A stretch of 51,633 nt of DNA, taken from Thermus albus (GTDB taxonomy: Bacteria; Deinococcota; Deinococci; Deinococcales; Thermaceae). The position numbers and the translations under genes were made by a program. The stretch is taken from contig NZ_JAKTNR010000012.1 in assembly GCF_022760855.1 (NCBI RefSeq), positions 1 to 51,633 on the forward strand. The letters run 5' to 3'. Shown here piece by piece: positions 34,004 to 43,262 of the stretch (positions within the stretch are counted from its first letter, which is position 1; each line of letters starts with the position of its first letter). The notes beneath the pieces are model-generated. The model ran no database searches. It was not told the origin of the DNA and saw only the letters and a program-made list of their open reading frames with translations.

Positions 34004-34996
34004 CTATCCTAAGCCAAGGGCCCTGAGAAAGGCGAGGAGCACCTCCCGCCCCTCCCAAAGGCTTTGGGGGAGCACCCATTCCTCCGGGGTATGGGCCCCG
34101 CCCCCCCGGTACACCCCCAGGGCCAAGGCGGGGATGCCCCGCTCAATGGCGGCACTGGCGTCGGTGGAACCCGGCTGGAACTGAGGCTTTTCCCCAATGC
34201 GGGCCAAGGCGGCTTCCGCCGCCCGAAGGAGTTCTGGGGTGGCCGTGCTTCCCGCTGGCCTTTCCCCCAAAACCTCCAAGCCCAGATCCACCCGATGACG
34301 GCCCGCCACCTCCCAGAGAACCCGCTGGGCCTCCCCATAAAGCCGGTGGAGATGCTCCCCTTCCAGGGCCCGGATCTCTAGGAGCACGGAGGCCTCCTGG
34401 GGGATGGCGTTCACCGCCTCGCCCCCATAGAGGCCACTGGCGTTCAAGCTGGCCTCGCTCCCCACCTCCTTGAAAAGGGCGTGCAGCCGGGAAAGCCCCT
34501 CCGCCAGGGCAAACACGGGATTGGGCATCCCCCTGTCCCCCCAGGCGTGGCCACCCCGGCCCCGGAAGGTAGCCCGGAAGCGCACCGAGCCTAGGCCCCG
34601 GTCCACCACCCCCGGCAGATACCCATCCACCGCCACCACCATCTCGGGCGCCAGGGTCTCCACCAGGGCCCGGGCCCCCCTAAGGTTCCCTAAACCCTCC
34701 TCCCCCACGGTGAAGCCCCGGACCACCCCCGGGATCTCGGGAAGGGAGAGGAGGACGACCACCCCGCTGGAGTTGTCCCCCACCCCGGGGCCGTAGAGCC
34801 TCTCCCCCGCCTGCCTGGGGGGCTCTGGGGGCAAAACCGTGTCCAGATGGGCGAGGAGAAGCACCCGGCCTTCCCCGGTCCACACATTCCCCAGGCCGTC
34901 CCGCCGGGCCCGGGGAAGATGGGCGGCCACAAAATCGCCCCTCACCCCCTCCCCCGCCAAGGGAGCAAGCTCCAAAAGAAGCCGCACCGGGTCCAC
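34004..34996 (-). CDS. M20-family metallopeptidase
   Basis: 330 residues. Metal and catalytic motifs are LLLAHLDTVLP, YGPGVGDNSSGV, FTVGEEGLGNLRGAR (general-base Glu), GGHAWGD in the lid/dimerisation domain, and GGGAHTPEEW near the end. It probably cleaves small peptides or N-acyl/amide bonds in the cytoplasm; LysK/ArgE-like deacylases belong to the same group, and the substrate cannot be told from sequence. The GTG start shares one base with the stop of the response regulator gene (TAGTG). Confidence 0.88.
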   Translation of the reverse strand: MDPVRLLLELAPLAGEGVRGDFVAAHLPRARRDGLGNVWTGEGRVLLLAHLDTVLPPEPPRQAGERLYGPGVGDNSSGVVVLLSLPEIPGVVRGFTVGEEGLGNLRGARALVETLAPEMVVAVDGYLPGVVDRGLGSVRFRATFRGRGGHAWGDRGMPNPVFALAEGLSRLHALFKEVGSEASLNASGLYGGEAVNAIPQEASVLLEIRALEGEHLHRLYGEAQRVLWEVAGRHRVDLGLEVLGERPAGSTATPELLRAAEAALARIGEKPQFQPGSTDASAAIERGIPALALGVYRGGGAHTPEEWVLPQSLWEGREVLLAFLRALGLG

Positions 34997-35649
34997 TACT
35001 CCTGGGGCTCAGGCCCGGCCAGGCCTTCCCGTATGGCGTACAGGGCCGCCTGGGTGCGGTTGTTCAGGTGAAGCTTCTGGAAGATCTCGGAAAGCCGGTT
35101 CCGCACCGTCTTCTCGGAAAGCTGTAGCTCGGCGGCGATCTCCAAGTTGGTGTACCCCTGGGCCACCAGCTTGAGGATCTGGATCTCCCGCTCGGAAAGC
35201 TCCGCGTGAAGGGGGAGGCTGGCTTCCTTCTTGGCCCGGAAGTCCTGGATGATGCGCCCAGCCAGCTCGGCATCCAAGAGCACCTCCCCGGCGTGCACCC
35301 GGCGGATGGCCTCAATGAGCTCGCTGGCGTCGGTGTCCTTTAGGAGGTAGCCCCTGGCCCCCGCCTTCACCGCCTCAAACACGTAGGCGTCCTGGCGGTA
35401 CATGGTGAGGATGATCACCTTGGCCTCAGGCCACTCCTTGAGGATGGCCTGGGTGGCCTGCACCCCGTCCAGGTTGGGCATCTGGATGTCCATGAGGATC
35501 ACATCGGGCCGAGCCTCGAGGGCATGCCGTAAGGCTTCCCAGCCGTCCTTGGCCTCCCCCACTACCCGGAAATCCCCTTCCGCCTCCAGAAGGCTTTTAA
35601 GCCCTTGGCGAAAGAGGGCATGGTCGTCCGCTAACAGTACCCGAATCAC
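34996..35649 (-). CDS. NarL/FixJ-family response regulator, orphan
   Basis: 217 residues. Receiver domain with acidic pocket [12 protein letters not shown], phosphorylation Asp in [14 protein letters not shown], and [28 protein letters not shown]-terminal LuxR-type helix-turn-helix [44 protein letters not shown] start at 35647-35649. No histidine kinase is adjacent, so its partner is encoded elsewhere. It heads a minus-strand cluster with a peptidase, DUF2229, tmrBA and folC and might regulate that cluster; this is inference. Confidence 0.93.
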   Translation of the reverse strand: MIRVLLADDHALFRQGLKSLLEAEGDFRVVGEAKDGWEALRHALEARPDVILMDIQMPNLDGVQATQAILKEWPEAKVIILTMYRQDAYVFEAVKAGARGYLLKDTDASELIEAIRRVHAGEVLLDAELAGRIIQDFRAKKEASLPLHAELSEREIQILKLVAQGYTNLEIAAELQLSEKTVRNRLSEIFQKLHLNNRTQAALYAIREGLAGPEPQE

Positions 35650-35691
35650 CCCTTCATCTTAGCGCCAAGGGGCTTGGTGTAGGGTGGAAAG

Positions 35692-36915
35692 GTGAAGGTT
35701 CTCACCGTGGAGAAGCTGGTACCGGGAGGCTACGGCCTGGCCCGCACCGAGGAAGGGGCCATTCTCATCAAGGGAGGTTTACCGGGGGAGGTGGTGCAAG
35801 GAAGGCCCGTGCGCCGCAAGGGAACCCTATTCCTGGAAGAGGTGGAGGTGCTCACCCCCCGCCCCGACCGCTACCCCCACCCCCTCCCCCCCTCCGCCGA
35901 CCTCCCCCTGGCCTACGAAAGCCAGCTCCCCCTGAAGGAAGGCCTAGTGCAGGACGCCCTCATGCGCATCGCCAAGCTCTCCGTTCCCCTGGCCCCCATC
36001 CGCCCCTCCCCCAGGCCCCTGGGCTACCGCACCGCCGCCCAGTACGCCCGCCATCCTTTAGGGGGCCTGGCCTACCGCTTGCCGGAGGGCCAGGAGCTCT
36101 TCCGGCTGGAGGAGGATCCCCTGCTTTCCGAACCCCTGGCCTGGGCCTTCTCCCTCCTGAAGACCTGGCCCTTGCCCGTGGAGGAGGTGGCCCTAAGGGG
36201 AAGCCTGCTGGAGGGCCGGGTGCTCCTCGGTCTCATCGGGGGAAGCCCGGAAAGCCTAAGGCGCCCCGCCAAGGCCCTCGTGGAGGAAGGCTTTGCCGGG
36301 GTGGTCTGGGCCGAACCCTCCCCCAAAGGGCGTTTCCGGGGGAGGGTCCAGCCCCTACATGGGGAAAGAACCCTCCTGGAAAAGTTTGGCCCCCTCACGG
36401 CCACGGTGAGCGTGGAAAGCTTCAGCCAGGTGAACCCCTTGGCCATGGGGGAGCTTTTAGAGGAGGCCCAGGGCCTGGTTTCGGGAGGGGAACGAGCCCT
36501 GGAACTCTATGCGGGAAGCGGCCTCATCTCCTTCCTCCTGGCCCCCCGCTACGGGGAGGTGGTGGCGGTGGAGATCAGCAAGGAGGCGGTGCGCCGGGGA
36601 GAGGCGGACAGGAGACGCCTCGGCTTGGAAAACGTCCGCTTCCACCGCGGGGATGCTAAGGAAGCCCGCCGGCTGGGCCGTTTTGACCTGGTGGTGCTGG
36701 ACCCTCCCAGGGCTGGGCTTTCCCCTGAGGTGCGGGCCTACCTGCTGGAAAGCCGGCCCAAGGAGATCCTCTACGTGGCCTGTGACCCCGCCACCTGGGC
36801 CCGGGACGTGGGAGCGCTTCAGAAGGGAGGATACACCCTAGCCTTTGCCCGCCCCTACGACTTCTTCCCCTTCACCCACCACGTGGAGGTCCTTTCCCTC
36901 CTGCAGCTAGGGTAG
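35692..36915 (+). CDS. TrmA/RlmD-family RNA (uracil-5-) methyltransferase without Fe-S cysteines
   Basis: 407 residues. N-terminal TRAM domain ([28 protein letters not shown]), then a class I methyltransferase: [16 protein letters not shown] (SAM site), [12 protein letters not shown], and catalytic Cys in [15 protein letters not shown]. It methylates C5 of a uridine in 23S rRNA or tRNA. The four-cysteine Fe-S motif of RlmD is missing: the expected region reads [23 protein letters not shown] start, 42 bp from the divergently read response regulator gene. The target base is not predictable. Confidence 0.9.
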   Translation: MKVLTVEKLVPGGYGLARTEEGAILIKGGLPGEVVQGRPVRRKGTLFLEEVEVLTPRPDRYPHPLPPSADLPLAYESQLPLKEGLVQDALMRIAKLSVPLAPIRPSPRPLGYRTAAQYARHPLGGLAYRLPEGQELFRLEEDPLLSEPLAWAFSLLKTWPLPVEEVALRGSLLEGRVLLGLIGGSPESLRRPAKALVEEGFAGVVWAEPSPKGRFRGRVQPLHGERTLLEKFGPLTATVSVESFSQVNPLAMGELLEEAQGLVSGGERALELYAGSGLISFLLAPRYGEVVAVEISKEAVRRGEADRRRLGLENVRFHRGDAKEARRLGRFDLVVLDPPRAGLSPEVRAYLLESRPKEILYVACDPATWARDVGALQKGGYTLAFARPYDFFPFTHHVEVLSLLQLG

Positions 36916-37896
36916 GGGGAGGCCCTGGAAAAAGGGCAGGGGGTCCACGGGAACCCCCCAAAGGCGCACCTCCAGGTGCAGGTGGGGCCCCGTGGAAAGC
37001 CCCGTATTCCCCAAAAGCCCCAGCACCTGGCCCCCCTTAACCCTTTCGCCCACCCTCACCCGCCTTTCCGAAAGGTGCCAGTACCCGGTGCAAAGGCCCA
37101 TGCCGTGGCTAAGGATCACCGCCTCCCCCCGCACCTTCAGCCTCTCGGAAAGGACCACCACCCCCTCGGCCACCGCCCGCACGGGGGTACCTAGGGGGGC
37201 AGCGAAGTCCAGGCCCTCGTGGTAGGAGGTGAAAAGGGTGCCGTAGCGCCTTCTGGTACCGAAGGGACTGGTGATCCGCCCCTCCAGGGGCCTTAGGAAC
37301 CGGGAAAAGGTCAGGAGTCCCTCTTTGGGGCAGGCCCCCACCACCTTTTCCCGCTCCGCCCTTAGGCTGGGGTCCTGGAGCAGGCCCTCCAGGGAAGGGC
37401 TCAGAACCAGGGTTTCCTGGCCGTAGCCTCCCGGAGCCACCTGAAGGGCAAGGGGGATTTCCTCCCCCTCGAGGCCAAGGCGCAAAGGATGCGCCTTGGC
37501 CTCCACCAAAGCCCCCACCGGCAAAAGGGTCCATAGGCCCGTCTTCCCGGGCACCAAGGGGTACCGCTCCCCCAAAAACCCCACCCACCCCTGGGCGTAC
37601 CCCTCCACCCTAAGGCCAAAGGCCCGCCCCTGGACCGGGGGGAAGTAGACCAGCCTTCCCTTGGGCAAGGCCACCTCCCCCCTGGACCGCACCAGGAGCG
37701 CCTGGCCCACCTGGATGCGGTTGGGGTCCCTTAGCCCGTTGAGCCGGGCCAGCTCCTCCACCGTGGTGCCATAACGCCGGGCGATCTGAAAGAGGGTTTC
37801 CCCGGGAGCCACGGTATGGACCAGACCCCGGGGGCTTTGGGCTAAGCCAAAAAGGGAGGCCAAGAGCACGACCCCAATAGGCCAAAGGCGGCGCAC
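36907..37896 (-). CDS. Secreted LysM and M23-type peptidase
   Basis: 329 residues. Signal peptide [20 protein letters not shown], one LysM repeat for peptidoglycan binding ([29 protein letters not shown]), an unknown middle part, then a LytM/M23 zinc domain ([57 protein letters not shown]). The zinc ligands in HEGLDF and HLHLEV are present, so it may be an active cell-wall endopeptidase rather than a NlpD/EnvC-like activator. GTG start, with TAGGAT 7 nt upstream. The 3' ends of this gene and the methyltransferase gene overlap by 9 bp. Confidence 0.92.
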   Translation of the reverse strand: MRRLWPIGVVLLASLFGLAQSPRGLVHTVAPGETLFQIARRYGTTVEELARLNGLRDPNRIQVGQALLVRSRGEVALPKGRLVYFPPVQGRAFGLRVEGYAQGWVGFLGERYPLVPGKTGLWTLLPVGALVEAKAHPLRLGLEGEEIPLALQVAPGGYGQETLVLSPSLEGLLQDPSLRAEREKVVGACPKEGLLTFSRFLRPLEGRITSPFGTRRRYGTLFTSYHEGLDFAAPLGTPVRAVAEGVVVLSERLKVRGEAVILSHGMGLCTGYWHLSERRVRVGERVKGGQVLGLLGNTGLSTGPHLHLEVRLWGVPVDPLPFFQGLPLP

Positions 37897-37926
37897 AAGG
37901 GGTATCCTAGTGCAAAAGGAGCCCCT

Positions 37927-38373
37927 ATGGTGCTGATCCTAAACGGACCCAACCTGAACCTTCTGGGCCAGCGGGAGCCCGAGGTCTACGGGCGCACCAC
38001 CCTGGAGGAACTGGAAACCCTCTGCGAGGCCTGGGGGGCGGAGCTGGGCCTGGGGGTGGCCTTCCGCCAGAGCAACTACGAGGGCCAGCTGATAGAGTGG
38101 GTGCAGCAGGCCCACCGGGAAGGGTTTTTGGCCATCGTCCTGAACCCTGGGGCCCTCACCCACTACTCCTACGCCCTCCTGGACGCCATCCGGTCCCAGC
38201 CCCTCCCCGTGGTGGAGGTCCACCTTTCCAACCTCCATGCCCGCGAGCCCTACCGCCAGCACTCCGTGACCGCCCCTGCCTGCCGGGGCATCATCTCGGG
38301 GTTCGGGCCCCTCTCCTACAAACTGGCCCTGGTGTACTTGGCGGAGGTCCTGGAGGTAGCCCCGCCAGGCTGA
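37927..38373 (+). CDS. aroQ: Type II 3-dehydroquinate dehydratase
   Basis: 148 residues, standard length of the dodecameric type II enzyme. [18 protein letters not shown] includes the flexible-loop Arg and catalytic Tyr. [32 protein letters not shown] and [17 protein letters not shown] complete the active site. It converts 3-dehydroquinate to 3-dehydroshikimate. The ATG follows AAAGGAG by 5 nt; the divergent peptidase gene starts 30 bp away. Confidence 0.97.
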   Translation: MVLILNGPNLNLLGQREPEVYGRTTLEELETLCEAWGAELGLGVAFRQSNYEGQLIEWVQQAHREGFLAIVLNPGALTHYSYALLDAIRSQPLPVVEVHLSNLHAREPYRQHSVTAPACRGIISGFGPLSYKLALVYLAEVLEVAPPG

Positions 38374-38408
38374 CCGAGGTGGGCCAGGCCTAGAATCCCT
38401 TTCCCGGA

Positions 38409-38431
38409 GGGCCGGCCCTATGGACCGGCCC
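38409..38431 (+). terminator. Hairpin between aroQ and gyrA
   Basis: Stem GGGCCGG/CCGGCCC (7 bp) with a 9-nt loop. No T-run. It ends 3 bp before the gyrA extended -10. Confidence 0.45.
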
Positions 38432-38434
38432 ATC

Positions 38435-38443
38435 TGATATACT
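38435..38443 (+). promoter_or_regulatory. Extended -10 promoter of gyrA
   Basis: TGATATACT: a TGN extension plus TATACT. No consensus -35 is visible 16-18 bp upstream, consistent with the extended -10 type. The leader is about 24 nt. Confidence 0.7.
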
Positions 38444-38473
38444 GAAAAAAGGCTTTGGCCCGAGAGGAAGACT

Positions 38474-40894
38474 ATGCCCGAGACGGTCATTCCTGTAGAA
38501 ATCACAGAAGAACTCAAGCAGAGCTTCATCAACTACGCCATGTCCGTCATCGTGGACCGGGCCCTGCCCGACGTGCGGGACGGACTTAAGCCGGTCCAGA
38601 GACGAATCCTTTTCGGCGCCTACCAGGAGGGGGTGCTCCCGGGCCGCAAGCACGTGAAAAGCGCCAAGATCGTGGGCGAGGTCATGGGTAAGTACCATCC
38701 CCACGGGGACGCCGCCATCTACGATGCCCTGGCCCGCCTGGCCCAGCCCTGGAACCTGCGCTACCCCCTGGTGGACGGCCAAGGAAACTTCGGCTCCATA
38801 GACGGGGACCCGCCCGCGGCCCAGCGCTACACGGAAGCCCGGCTTTCCCCCTTAGGGGCGGAGATGCTTTTGGACATTGACAAGGAAACCGTGGACTTCC
38901 GCCCCAACTACGACGGCTCCCTCAAGGAGCCCGAGGTCCTCCCCGCCGCCATCCCCAACCTCCTGGTGAACGGGGCCAGCGGCATCGCCGTGGGCATGGC
39001 CACCAGCCTCCCCCCCCACAACCTCAGCGAGGTGGTGGACGCCCTGGTGGCCATGATCGAGAACCCGGGGATCACCCTTGAGGAGGTCATGCGCCACCTC
39101 CCCGGCCCCGACTTTCCCACCGGAGGCAAGCTCTCCCGCAAGGGCATCCAGGAGGCTTACGCCACGGGCCGGGGGAGCCTCAAAATACGGGCCAAGGTGC
39201 GCATTGAGGAGAAGGGCCAGAAGCCCATGCTGGTGGTCACCGAGATTCCCTACCAGGTCAACAAAGCCAGCCTCATCGCCCAGATTGCCGCCTTGGTGAA
39301 GGCCAAGAAGCTGGAGGACATCGTGGCCCTCCGGGACGAGTCCGACCGCCAGGGCCTGCGCATCGCCATAGAGCTCAAGCGGGGAGCAAGCCCCCAGGTG
39401 GTGCTGAACCAGCTCTACAAGCACACCGCCTTGCAAGCCTCCTTCACGGTGAACCTCCTGGCCATCGTGGACGGGGAGCCCAAGGTCCTCTCCCTCCTAG
39501 ATCTCATGCGCCACTACCTGGACCACCGCAAGGAGGTGATCCGGCGCAAAAGCCTATTTGAGCTCAAGAAGGCCGAGGAAAGGGCCCACGTGCTGGAGGG
39601 CCTCCTCATCGCCCTGGACCACATTGACGAGGTCATCGCCTTGATCCGGGCTTCCCAAGACGCAGGCGAGGCCCGAAAAGGGCTTATGGAGCGCTTTGGC
39701 CTCAGCGAGGTCCAGGCCCAGGCCATCCTGGACATGCGCCTGCAACGCCTGGTGGCCCTGGAGCGGGAAAAGCTCTTGGAGGAGTACCGGGAGCTCATGG
39801 AGGAGATCGCCCGGCTTAGGGCCATCCTCGAGGAGGAGGGGCGGCTTTGGGCCGAGGTGAAACGGGACCTCCTAAGGGTCAAGGAAAAGTACGGGGATGC
39901 CCGGCGCACGGTGATCATCGAGTTTGAGGAAAGCTTCAACCCCGAAGACCTCATAGAGGACGAACCCATGGTCATCACCCTCACCGCCCAAGGGTTCCTG
40001 AAGCGCCTTCCCCTGGAGAGCTACCGGGCCCAGGGACGGGGCGGGAAAGGGCTTATCGCTGGCAAAACCAAGGAGGAGGACGAAGCCATCCAGGTCTTCG
40101 TGGCCCAGGCCCATGAGGACCTCCTCCTCTTCACCAACCGGGGCCGGGTCTACCGCCTAAAGGTCTACGACCTCCCGGAGATGGGCCGCCAGGCCCGGGG
40201 GGTGCACGTGAAAACCCTCCTCCCCCTGGCCGAGGAGGAGGAGGTGGCCGCCTTGCTTTCCGTGAGAGGCTTGGACGGGGAGGGCCAGCTGGTCTTCGCC
40301 ACGGAGAGGGGCTTGGTGAAGCGCACCGCCCTAAAGGAGTACCAGAACCTGGGTGCGGCAGGGCTCATCGCCATCCGGCTCCTGGAGGGCGACCGGCTCA
40401 TCGGGGTGGCCCTTTCCGACCCCGAGGACGAGGCCATCCTGGCCACAGAAGCGGGCCAAGCCATCCGCTTCCCCCTGGAGGAGGTCCGGGCCACGGGCCG
40501 GGACAGCCAGGGGGTGACGGGGATCCGCTTCAAAAAGCCCGGGGACCGGGTGGTCTCCCTGTTGACGGTGAAGCCCGGGGAGATGGTGGACCTGCTGGCG
40601 GTGAGCACCCGGGGCTACGGCAAGCGTACCGCCCTTGCCGAGTACCCCTTGCAGGGCCGTGGGGGCATGGGGGTCATCACCTACGCCACCTCCCTTAAGG
40701 TGGGCCGCCTGGCCGCCCTCCTCAAGGTGCGGGGCACGGAGGATCTCTTGGTCCTTTCCAAGAAGGGCCTGGCCATCCGCACCCCGGTGGCCGAGATCCC
40801 CCAGTACTCCCGGGCCACCGCCGGGGTCAAGATCATGAACCTTCCCGAGGACGACGAGGTAGCCAGCGCCTTTGCCGTGGAGGAGGAGCCGTGA
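38474..40894 (+). CDS. gyrA: DNA gyrase subunit A
   Basis: 806 residues. Breakage-reunion domain: [28 protein letters not shown], quinolone-region helix [20 protein letters not shown], and the active-site Tyr in [13 protein letters not shown] (about residue 120). The C-terminal six-bladed pinwheel contains the GyrA box QGRGGKG, which separates gyrase from topoisomerase IV. In the quinolone region the position of E. coli Ser83 is Ala. It introduces negative supercoils with GyrB, which is not in this window. GAGAGGAAG precedes the ATG. It overlaps cutA by one base (TGATG). Confidence 0.97.
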   Translation: MPETVIPVEITEELKQSFINYAMSVIVDRALPDVRDGLKPVQRRILFGAYQEGVLPGRKHVKSAKIVGEVMGKYHPHGDAAIYDALARLAQPWNLRYPLVDGQGNFGSIDGDPPAAQRYTEARLSPLGAEMLLDIDKETVDFRPNYDGSLKEPEVLPAAIPNLLVNGASGIAVGMATSLPPHNLSEVVDALVAMIENPGITLEEVMRHLPGPDFPTGGKLSRKGIQEAYATGRGSLKIRAKVRIEEKGQKPMLVVTEIPYQVNKASLIAQIAALVKAKKLEDIVALRDESDRQGLRIAIELKRGASPQVVLNQLYKHTALQASFTVNLLAIVDGEPKVLSLLDLMRHYLDHRKEVIRRKSLFELKKAEERAHVLEGLLIALDHIDEVIALIRASQDAGEARKGLMERFGLSEVQAQAILDMRLQRLVALEREKLLEEYRELMEEIARLRAILEEEGRLWAEVKRDLLRVKEKYGDARRTVIIEFEESFNPEDLIEDEPMVITLTAQGFLKRLPLESYRAQGRGGKGLIAGKTKEEDEAIQVFVAQAHEDLLLFTNRGRVYRLKVYDLPEMGRQARGVHVKTLLPLAEEEEVAALLSVRGLDGEGQLVFATERGLVKRTALKEYQNLGAAGLIAIRLLEGDRLIGVALSDPEDEAILATEAGQAIRFPLEEVRATGRDSQGVTGIRFKKPGDRVVSLLTVKPGEMVDLLAVSTRGYGKRTALAEYPLQGRGGMGVITYATSLKVGRLAALLKVRGTEDLLVLSKKGLAIRTPVAEIPQYSRATAGVKIMNLPEDDEVASAFAVEEEP

Positions 40895-41205
40895 TGGAGG
40901 AAGTGGTCCTGATCACCGCCCCCAACGAGGAGGTGGGCCGCACCCTGGCCCGCACCCTGGTGGAGGAGGGCCTGGCCGCCTGCGTGAACCTGGTGCCCGG
41001 CCTCACCTCCGTTTACCGCTGGCAGGGGGAGGTGGTGGAGGATAAGGAGGTCCTACTCCTGGTGAAGACCACCACCTTCGCCTTCCCCCGGCTTAAGGAG
41101 CGGGTCCTTTCCCTCCACCCCTACACCGTGCCCGAGATGGTGGCCCTGCCCATCGCCGAGGGGCATGGGCCCTACCTAGCATGGCTTCGGGAGAACGTGC
41201 GGTGA
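40894..41205 (+). CDS. cutA: CutA1 family protein
   Basis: 103 residues, a trimeric ferredoxin-like fold. EEVVLITAPNEEVGRTLARTLVEEGLAACVNLVPGLTSVYRWQGEV and KTTTFAFPRLKERVLSLHPYTVPEMVALPI are diagnostic. The family is linked to divalent-cation tolerance, but its biochemical function is unclear. The ATG at 40894 (GGAGGAG, 5 nt) is preferred over the GTG three bases earlier. Coupled to gyrA. Confidence 0.95.
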   Translation: MEEVVLITAPNEEVGRTLARTLVEEGLAACVNLVPGLTSVYRWQGEVVEDKEVLLLVKTTTFAFPRLKERVLSLHPYTVPEMVALPIAEGHGPYLAWLRENVR

Positions 41206-41624
41206 CTCCTGACATGCTGGACTTTATCCAGGCCCTGCACGGAGCCGGAGCCAGGTTTTTGGTGATCGGCGGGTACGCCTTGGCCTTTTTCGGCCGCCCC
41301 AGATTTACCAAAGACCTGGACCTCTGGGTGAGCGCCCAGGAGGCGGACAAGGTCCTTGCCGCCATCCGGACCTTCTTTGGCGGGGATGACCTGGGTCTTA
41401 CCCCATCCGACCTTGCCACCCCCGGGGTGGTCCAACTGGGGTACGCTCCCAACCGCATTGACCTGGTGATCCTGGAAAAACCTTCCTTTGATGAGGCCTT
41501 CAGCCGGGCCACGGTGCATCGGGTGAGGGGTGTGGCGGTGTACGTGGTCCATCCCGAAGACTTTAGGGCTCTGAAGAAAGCCTTTGGCCGGCCCATAGAT
41601 CTGCGCGACCTGGAGGAGCTATGA
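41202..41624 (+). CDS. Nucleotidyltransferase-fold protein (MNT/DUF6036-like)
   Basis: 140 residues. The core GARFLVIGGYALAFFGRPRFTKDLDLWVS has the Gly-Gly nucleotide motif and the DLD metal-binding pair of minimal nucleotidyltransferases; LGYAPNRIDLVI supplies a third Asp. Such proteins occur as AbiEii- or MNT-type parts of toxin-antitoxin and defence pairs. The preferred start is GTG 41202, overlapping the cutA stop (GTGA) with GGGAGAA upstream; an ATG at 41181 inside cutA is possible. It overlaps a small helical protein gene by ATGA. Substrate unknown. Confidence 0.82.
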   Translation: MTPDMLDFIQALHGAGARFLVIGGYALAFFGRPRFTKDLDLWVSAQEADKVLAAIRTFFGGDDLGLTPSDLATPGVVQLGYAPNRIDLVILEKPSFDEAFSRATVHRVRGVAVYVVHPEDFRALKKAFGRPIDLRDLEEL

Positions 41625-41851
41625 GAGGAATCCGGCCCCTAGCCCGGAAGCTTCCCCTTTCCGCCCGCCCCGACGATCGGGCGGAGTGGCTAAGCCTGCC
41701 CCTGGAAGAGCGGCTCGAAGCCCTTTGGGAGATGGCCCTTTTCTGGGCGGAGCTGGAGAGGGAAAAGGCCAAGAGGGAGGGCAGGGAAGCTGAGATCGCC
41801 ACGGACCGCCTCCTTCCCCTGGCGAGGAAACACCCCTTGCCAAGACCGTAG
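41621..41851 (+). CDS. Small helical protein paired with the nucleotidyltransferase
   Basis: 76 residues, strongly charged. The middle part (EWLSLPLEERLEALWEMALFWAELEREKAKREGREAE) should form a long helix. The W...LPxEERLEAL pattern resembles short proteins often encoded next to DUF6036-type nucleotidyltransferases. Not recognised further, and no catalytic motif is visible. Translationally coupled by ATGA, so the two products may act together as a toxin-antitoxin-like pair; this is inference. Confidence 0.7.
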   Translation: MRGIRPLARKLPLSARPDDRAEWLSLPLEERLEALWEMALFWAELEREKAKREGREAEIATDRLLPLARKHPLPRP

Positions 41852-41865
41852 TCCAGGGGGGCCAT

Positions 41866-41890
41866 TTTTGTAACCTAAAGGTTTACAAAA
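41866..41890. promoter_or_regulatory. Inverted repeat over the sdrP promoter
   Basis: TTTTGTAACC and GGTTTACAAAA (10-11-bp arms, one unpaired base, 4-nt gap). The right arm contains the -35 box. Symmetry and position suggest a regulator site, perhaps for SdrP itself. Confidence 0.6.
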
Positions 41891-41910
41891 CCCTGAGGGC
41901 GTGGTAGCCT
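41882..41910 (+). promoter_or_regulatory. Promoter of sdrP
   Basis: TTTACA (41882-41887), 17-bp spacer, TAGCCT (41905-41910). Confidence 0.7.
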
Positions 41911-41928
41911 GGGGGCAAGGAGGCAGCC

Positions 41929-42537
41929 ATGACCCAGGCTCGCGAAACCGTAAGCTTCAAGCCCGGCGAGGTCATCCTGTACCCCGGGGTTCCCGGGCCT
42001 CGGGACCGGGTGTATAGGGTCCTGGAGGGCCTTGTGCGCCTCGAGGCGGTGGACGAGGAGGGCAACGCCCTCACCCTGCGCCTGGTCCGCCCCGGGGGGT
42101 ATTTCGGGGAGGAGGCCTTGGCAGGCCTTGAACGCACCTACTTCGCCGAGGCGGTGACGGAGGTGGTGGCCGAACCCCTTCCCAAGGAACCCCACCTCGA
42201 GGAGGTCCGCCAGGTGCTCCTGAGCCTAGCCCAGGCCCTTTCTGAGTCCTACCGGCGCATAGAGCGCCTGGCCACCCAGCGCCTGAAAAACCGCATGGCC
42301 GCCGCTATTCTGGAGCTGGCGGAAACCCCCTTGGCCCACCAGGAAGCGGAGGGCCTGGTTCTCCGCGCCACCCACGATGAGCTGGCGGCCGCGGTGGGCA
42401 GCGTGCGGGAAACCGTGACCAAGGTGATCGGCGAGCTCACCCGGGAAGGCTACATCCGCTCGGGCTACGGCAAGATTGTCCTGAAGGACCTAAAGGGCCT
42501 TAAGGAACTGGCCCAAAGCCGCGGGGACGGGCGCTAG
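41929..42537 (+). CDS. sdrP: CRP/FNR-family transcriptional activator SdrP
   Basis: 202 residues, nearly identical at start and end to T. thermophilus SdrP (MTQ-RETVSFK-GEVILYPGVPGPRDRVYRVLEGLVRLEAV). A short beta-roll domain without the cAMP-binding residues, a long dimerisation helix (YRRIERLATQRLKNRMAAAILEL) and a winged helix (ATHDELAAAVGSVRETVTKVIGELTREGYIR). In T. thermophilus it activates redox-stress and nutrient-related genes without an effector. GGAGG stands 5 nt before the ATG. Its promoter carries an inverted repeat. Confidence 0.94.
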   Translation: MTQARETVSFKPGEVILYPGVPGPRDRVYRVLEGLVRLEAVDEEGNALTLRLVRPGGYFGEEALAGLERTYFAEAVTEVVAEPLPKEPHLEEVRQVLLSLAQALSESYRRIERLATQRLKNRMAAAILELAETPLAHQEAEGLVLRATHDELAAAVGSVRETVTKVIGELTREGYIRSGYGKIVLKDLKGLKELAQSRGDGR

Positions 42538-42590
42538 CCCTGCCACCAAGCCCAATTGGAACCCTGCCCGGCTAATCCCCCCTTTTCCCG

Positions 42591-42596
42591 TAAACT
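42591..42596 (+). promoter_or_regulatory. -10 box of the DUF502 gene (leaderless type)
   Basis: TAAACT, 7 nt before the ATG at 42604. No ribosome site between them. Confidence 0.5.
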
Positions 42597-42603
42597 AAGG
42601 GTC

Positions 42604-43251
42604 ATGCGCCTGCGCCAGAGGTTCCTCACCGGACTGGTGACCCTCCTACCCCTTCTGGTCACCCTCTACTTCCTGGCCTGGGTCTACACCTACTCCGGGG
42701 GTTACATCCAAAGCTTCCTGCGCCTTTTGGACCTGGAGGTGCCCCGGGCCTACCAGCCCTTACTGCCCTTCGTGGGCCTTCTTCTCGCTGGAGTGCTCAT
42801 CTACCTGGTGGGCACCGTGGCCGAGAACTACCTAGGCCGGCGGCTCATCGGTTCCTTGGAGCGCTCCCTCCTCCTCTTCCCCATCGTGCGGGACATTTAT
42901 AAGGCGGTGCAGCAGATCACCCACACCCTCTTCGGCCACCAGGAGGTGAAGTTTAGCCGGGCGGCGGTCATAGAGTATCCCAGGCGGGGGCTATACACCC
43001 TTTGCTTTGTGGTGCAGCCTGTGAACGGCCGCCTTCCTCCCTTACCGGAAGGGTACACCGCCGTCTTGGTGCCCACCAGTCCCGTGCCCGCAAGCGGCAT
43101 GGTGATCCTGGTGCCTTCAGAAGAGGTGATACCCCTGGAGATCAGCGTGGAGGATGCCTTAAAGTACGTGGTTTCCGCCGGCTTCCTCCTCCCGGAAAAA
43201 CCTTCAGGCCCCTTAACCTCCCTCCCACAAAGGGCTGGGCCCCCGGCGTAG
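42604..43251 (+). CDS. DUF502 membrane protein
   Basis: 215 residues. Two membrane helices: FLTGLVTLLPLLVTLYFLAWVYTY and PLLPFVGLLLAGVLIYLVGTVAENYLGRRL. They are followed by the DUF502 signature LLFPIVRDIYKAVQQITHTLFG and a C-terminal soluble domain (VPASGMVILVPSEEVIPLEISVEDALKYVVSAG). The function of the family is unknown; its relative in plants (COV1) is a membrane protein. An in-frame ATG at 42556 lies upstream of the -10 box, so 42604 is taken as start. A secreted small protein and a two-component system follow closely. Confidence 0.88.
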   Translation: MRLRQRFLTGLVTLLPLLVTLYFLAWVYTYSGGYIQSFLRLLDLEVPRAYQPLLPFVGLLLAGVLIYLVGTVAENYLGRRLIGSLERSLLLFPIVRDIYKAVQQITHTLFGHQEVKFSRAAVIEYPRRGLYTLCFVVQPVNGRLPPLPEGYTAVLVPTSPVPASGMVILVPSEEVIPLEISVEDALKYVVSAGFLLPEKPSGPLTSLPQRAGPPA

Positions 43252-43262
43252 AATGGGAGACG

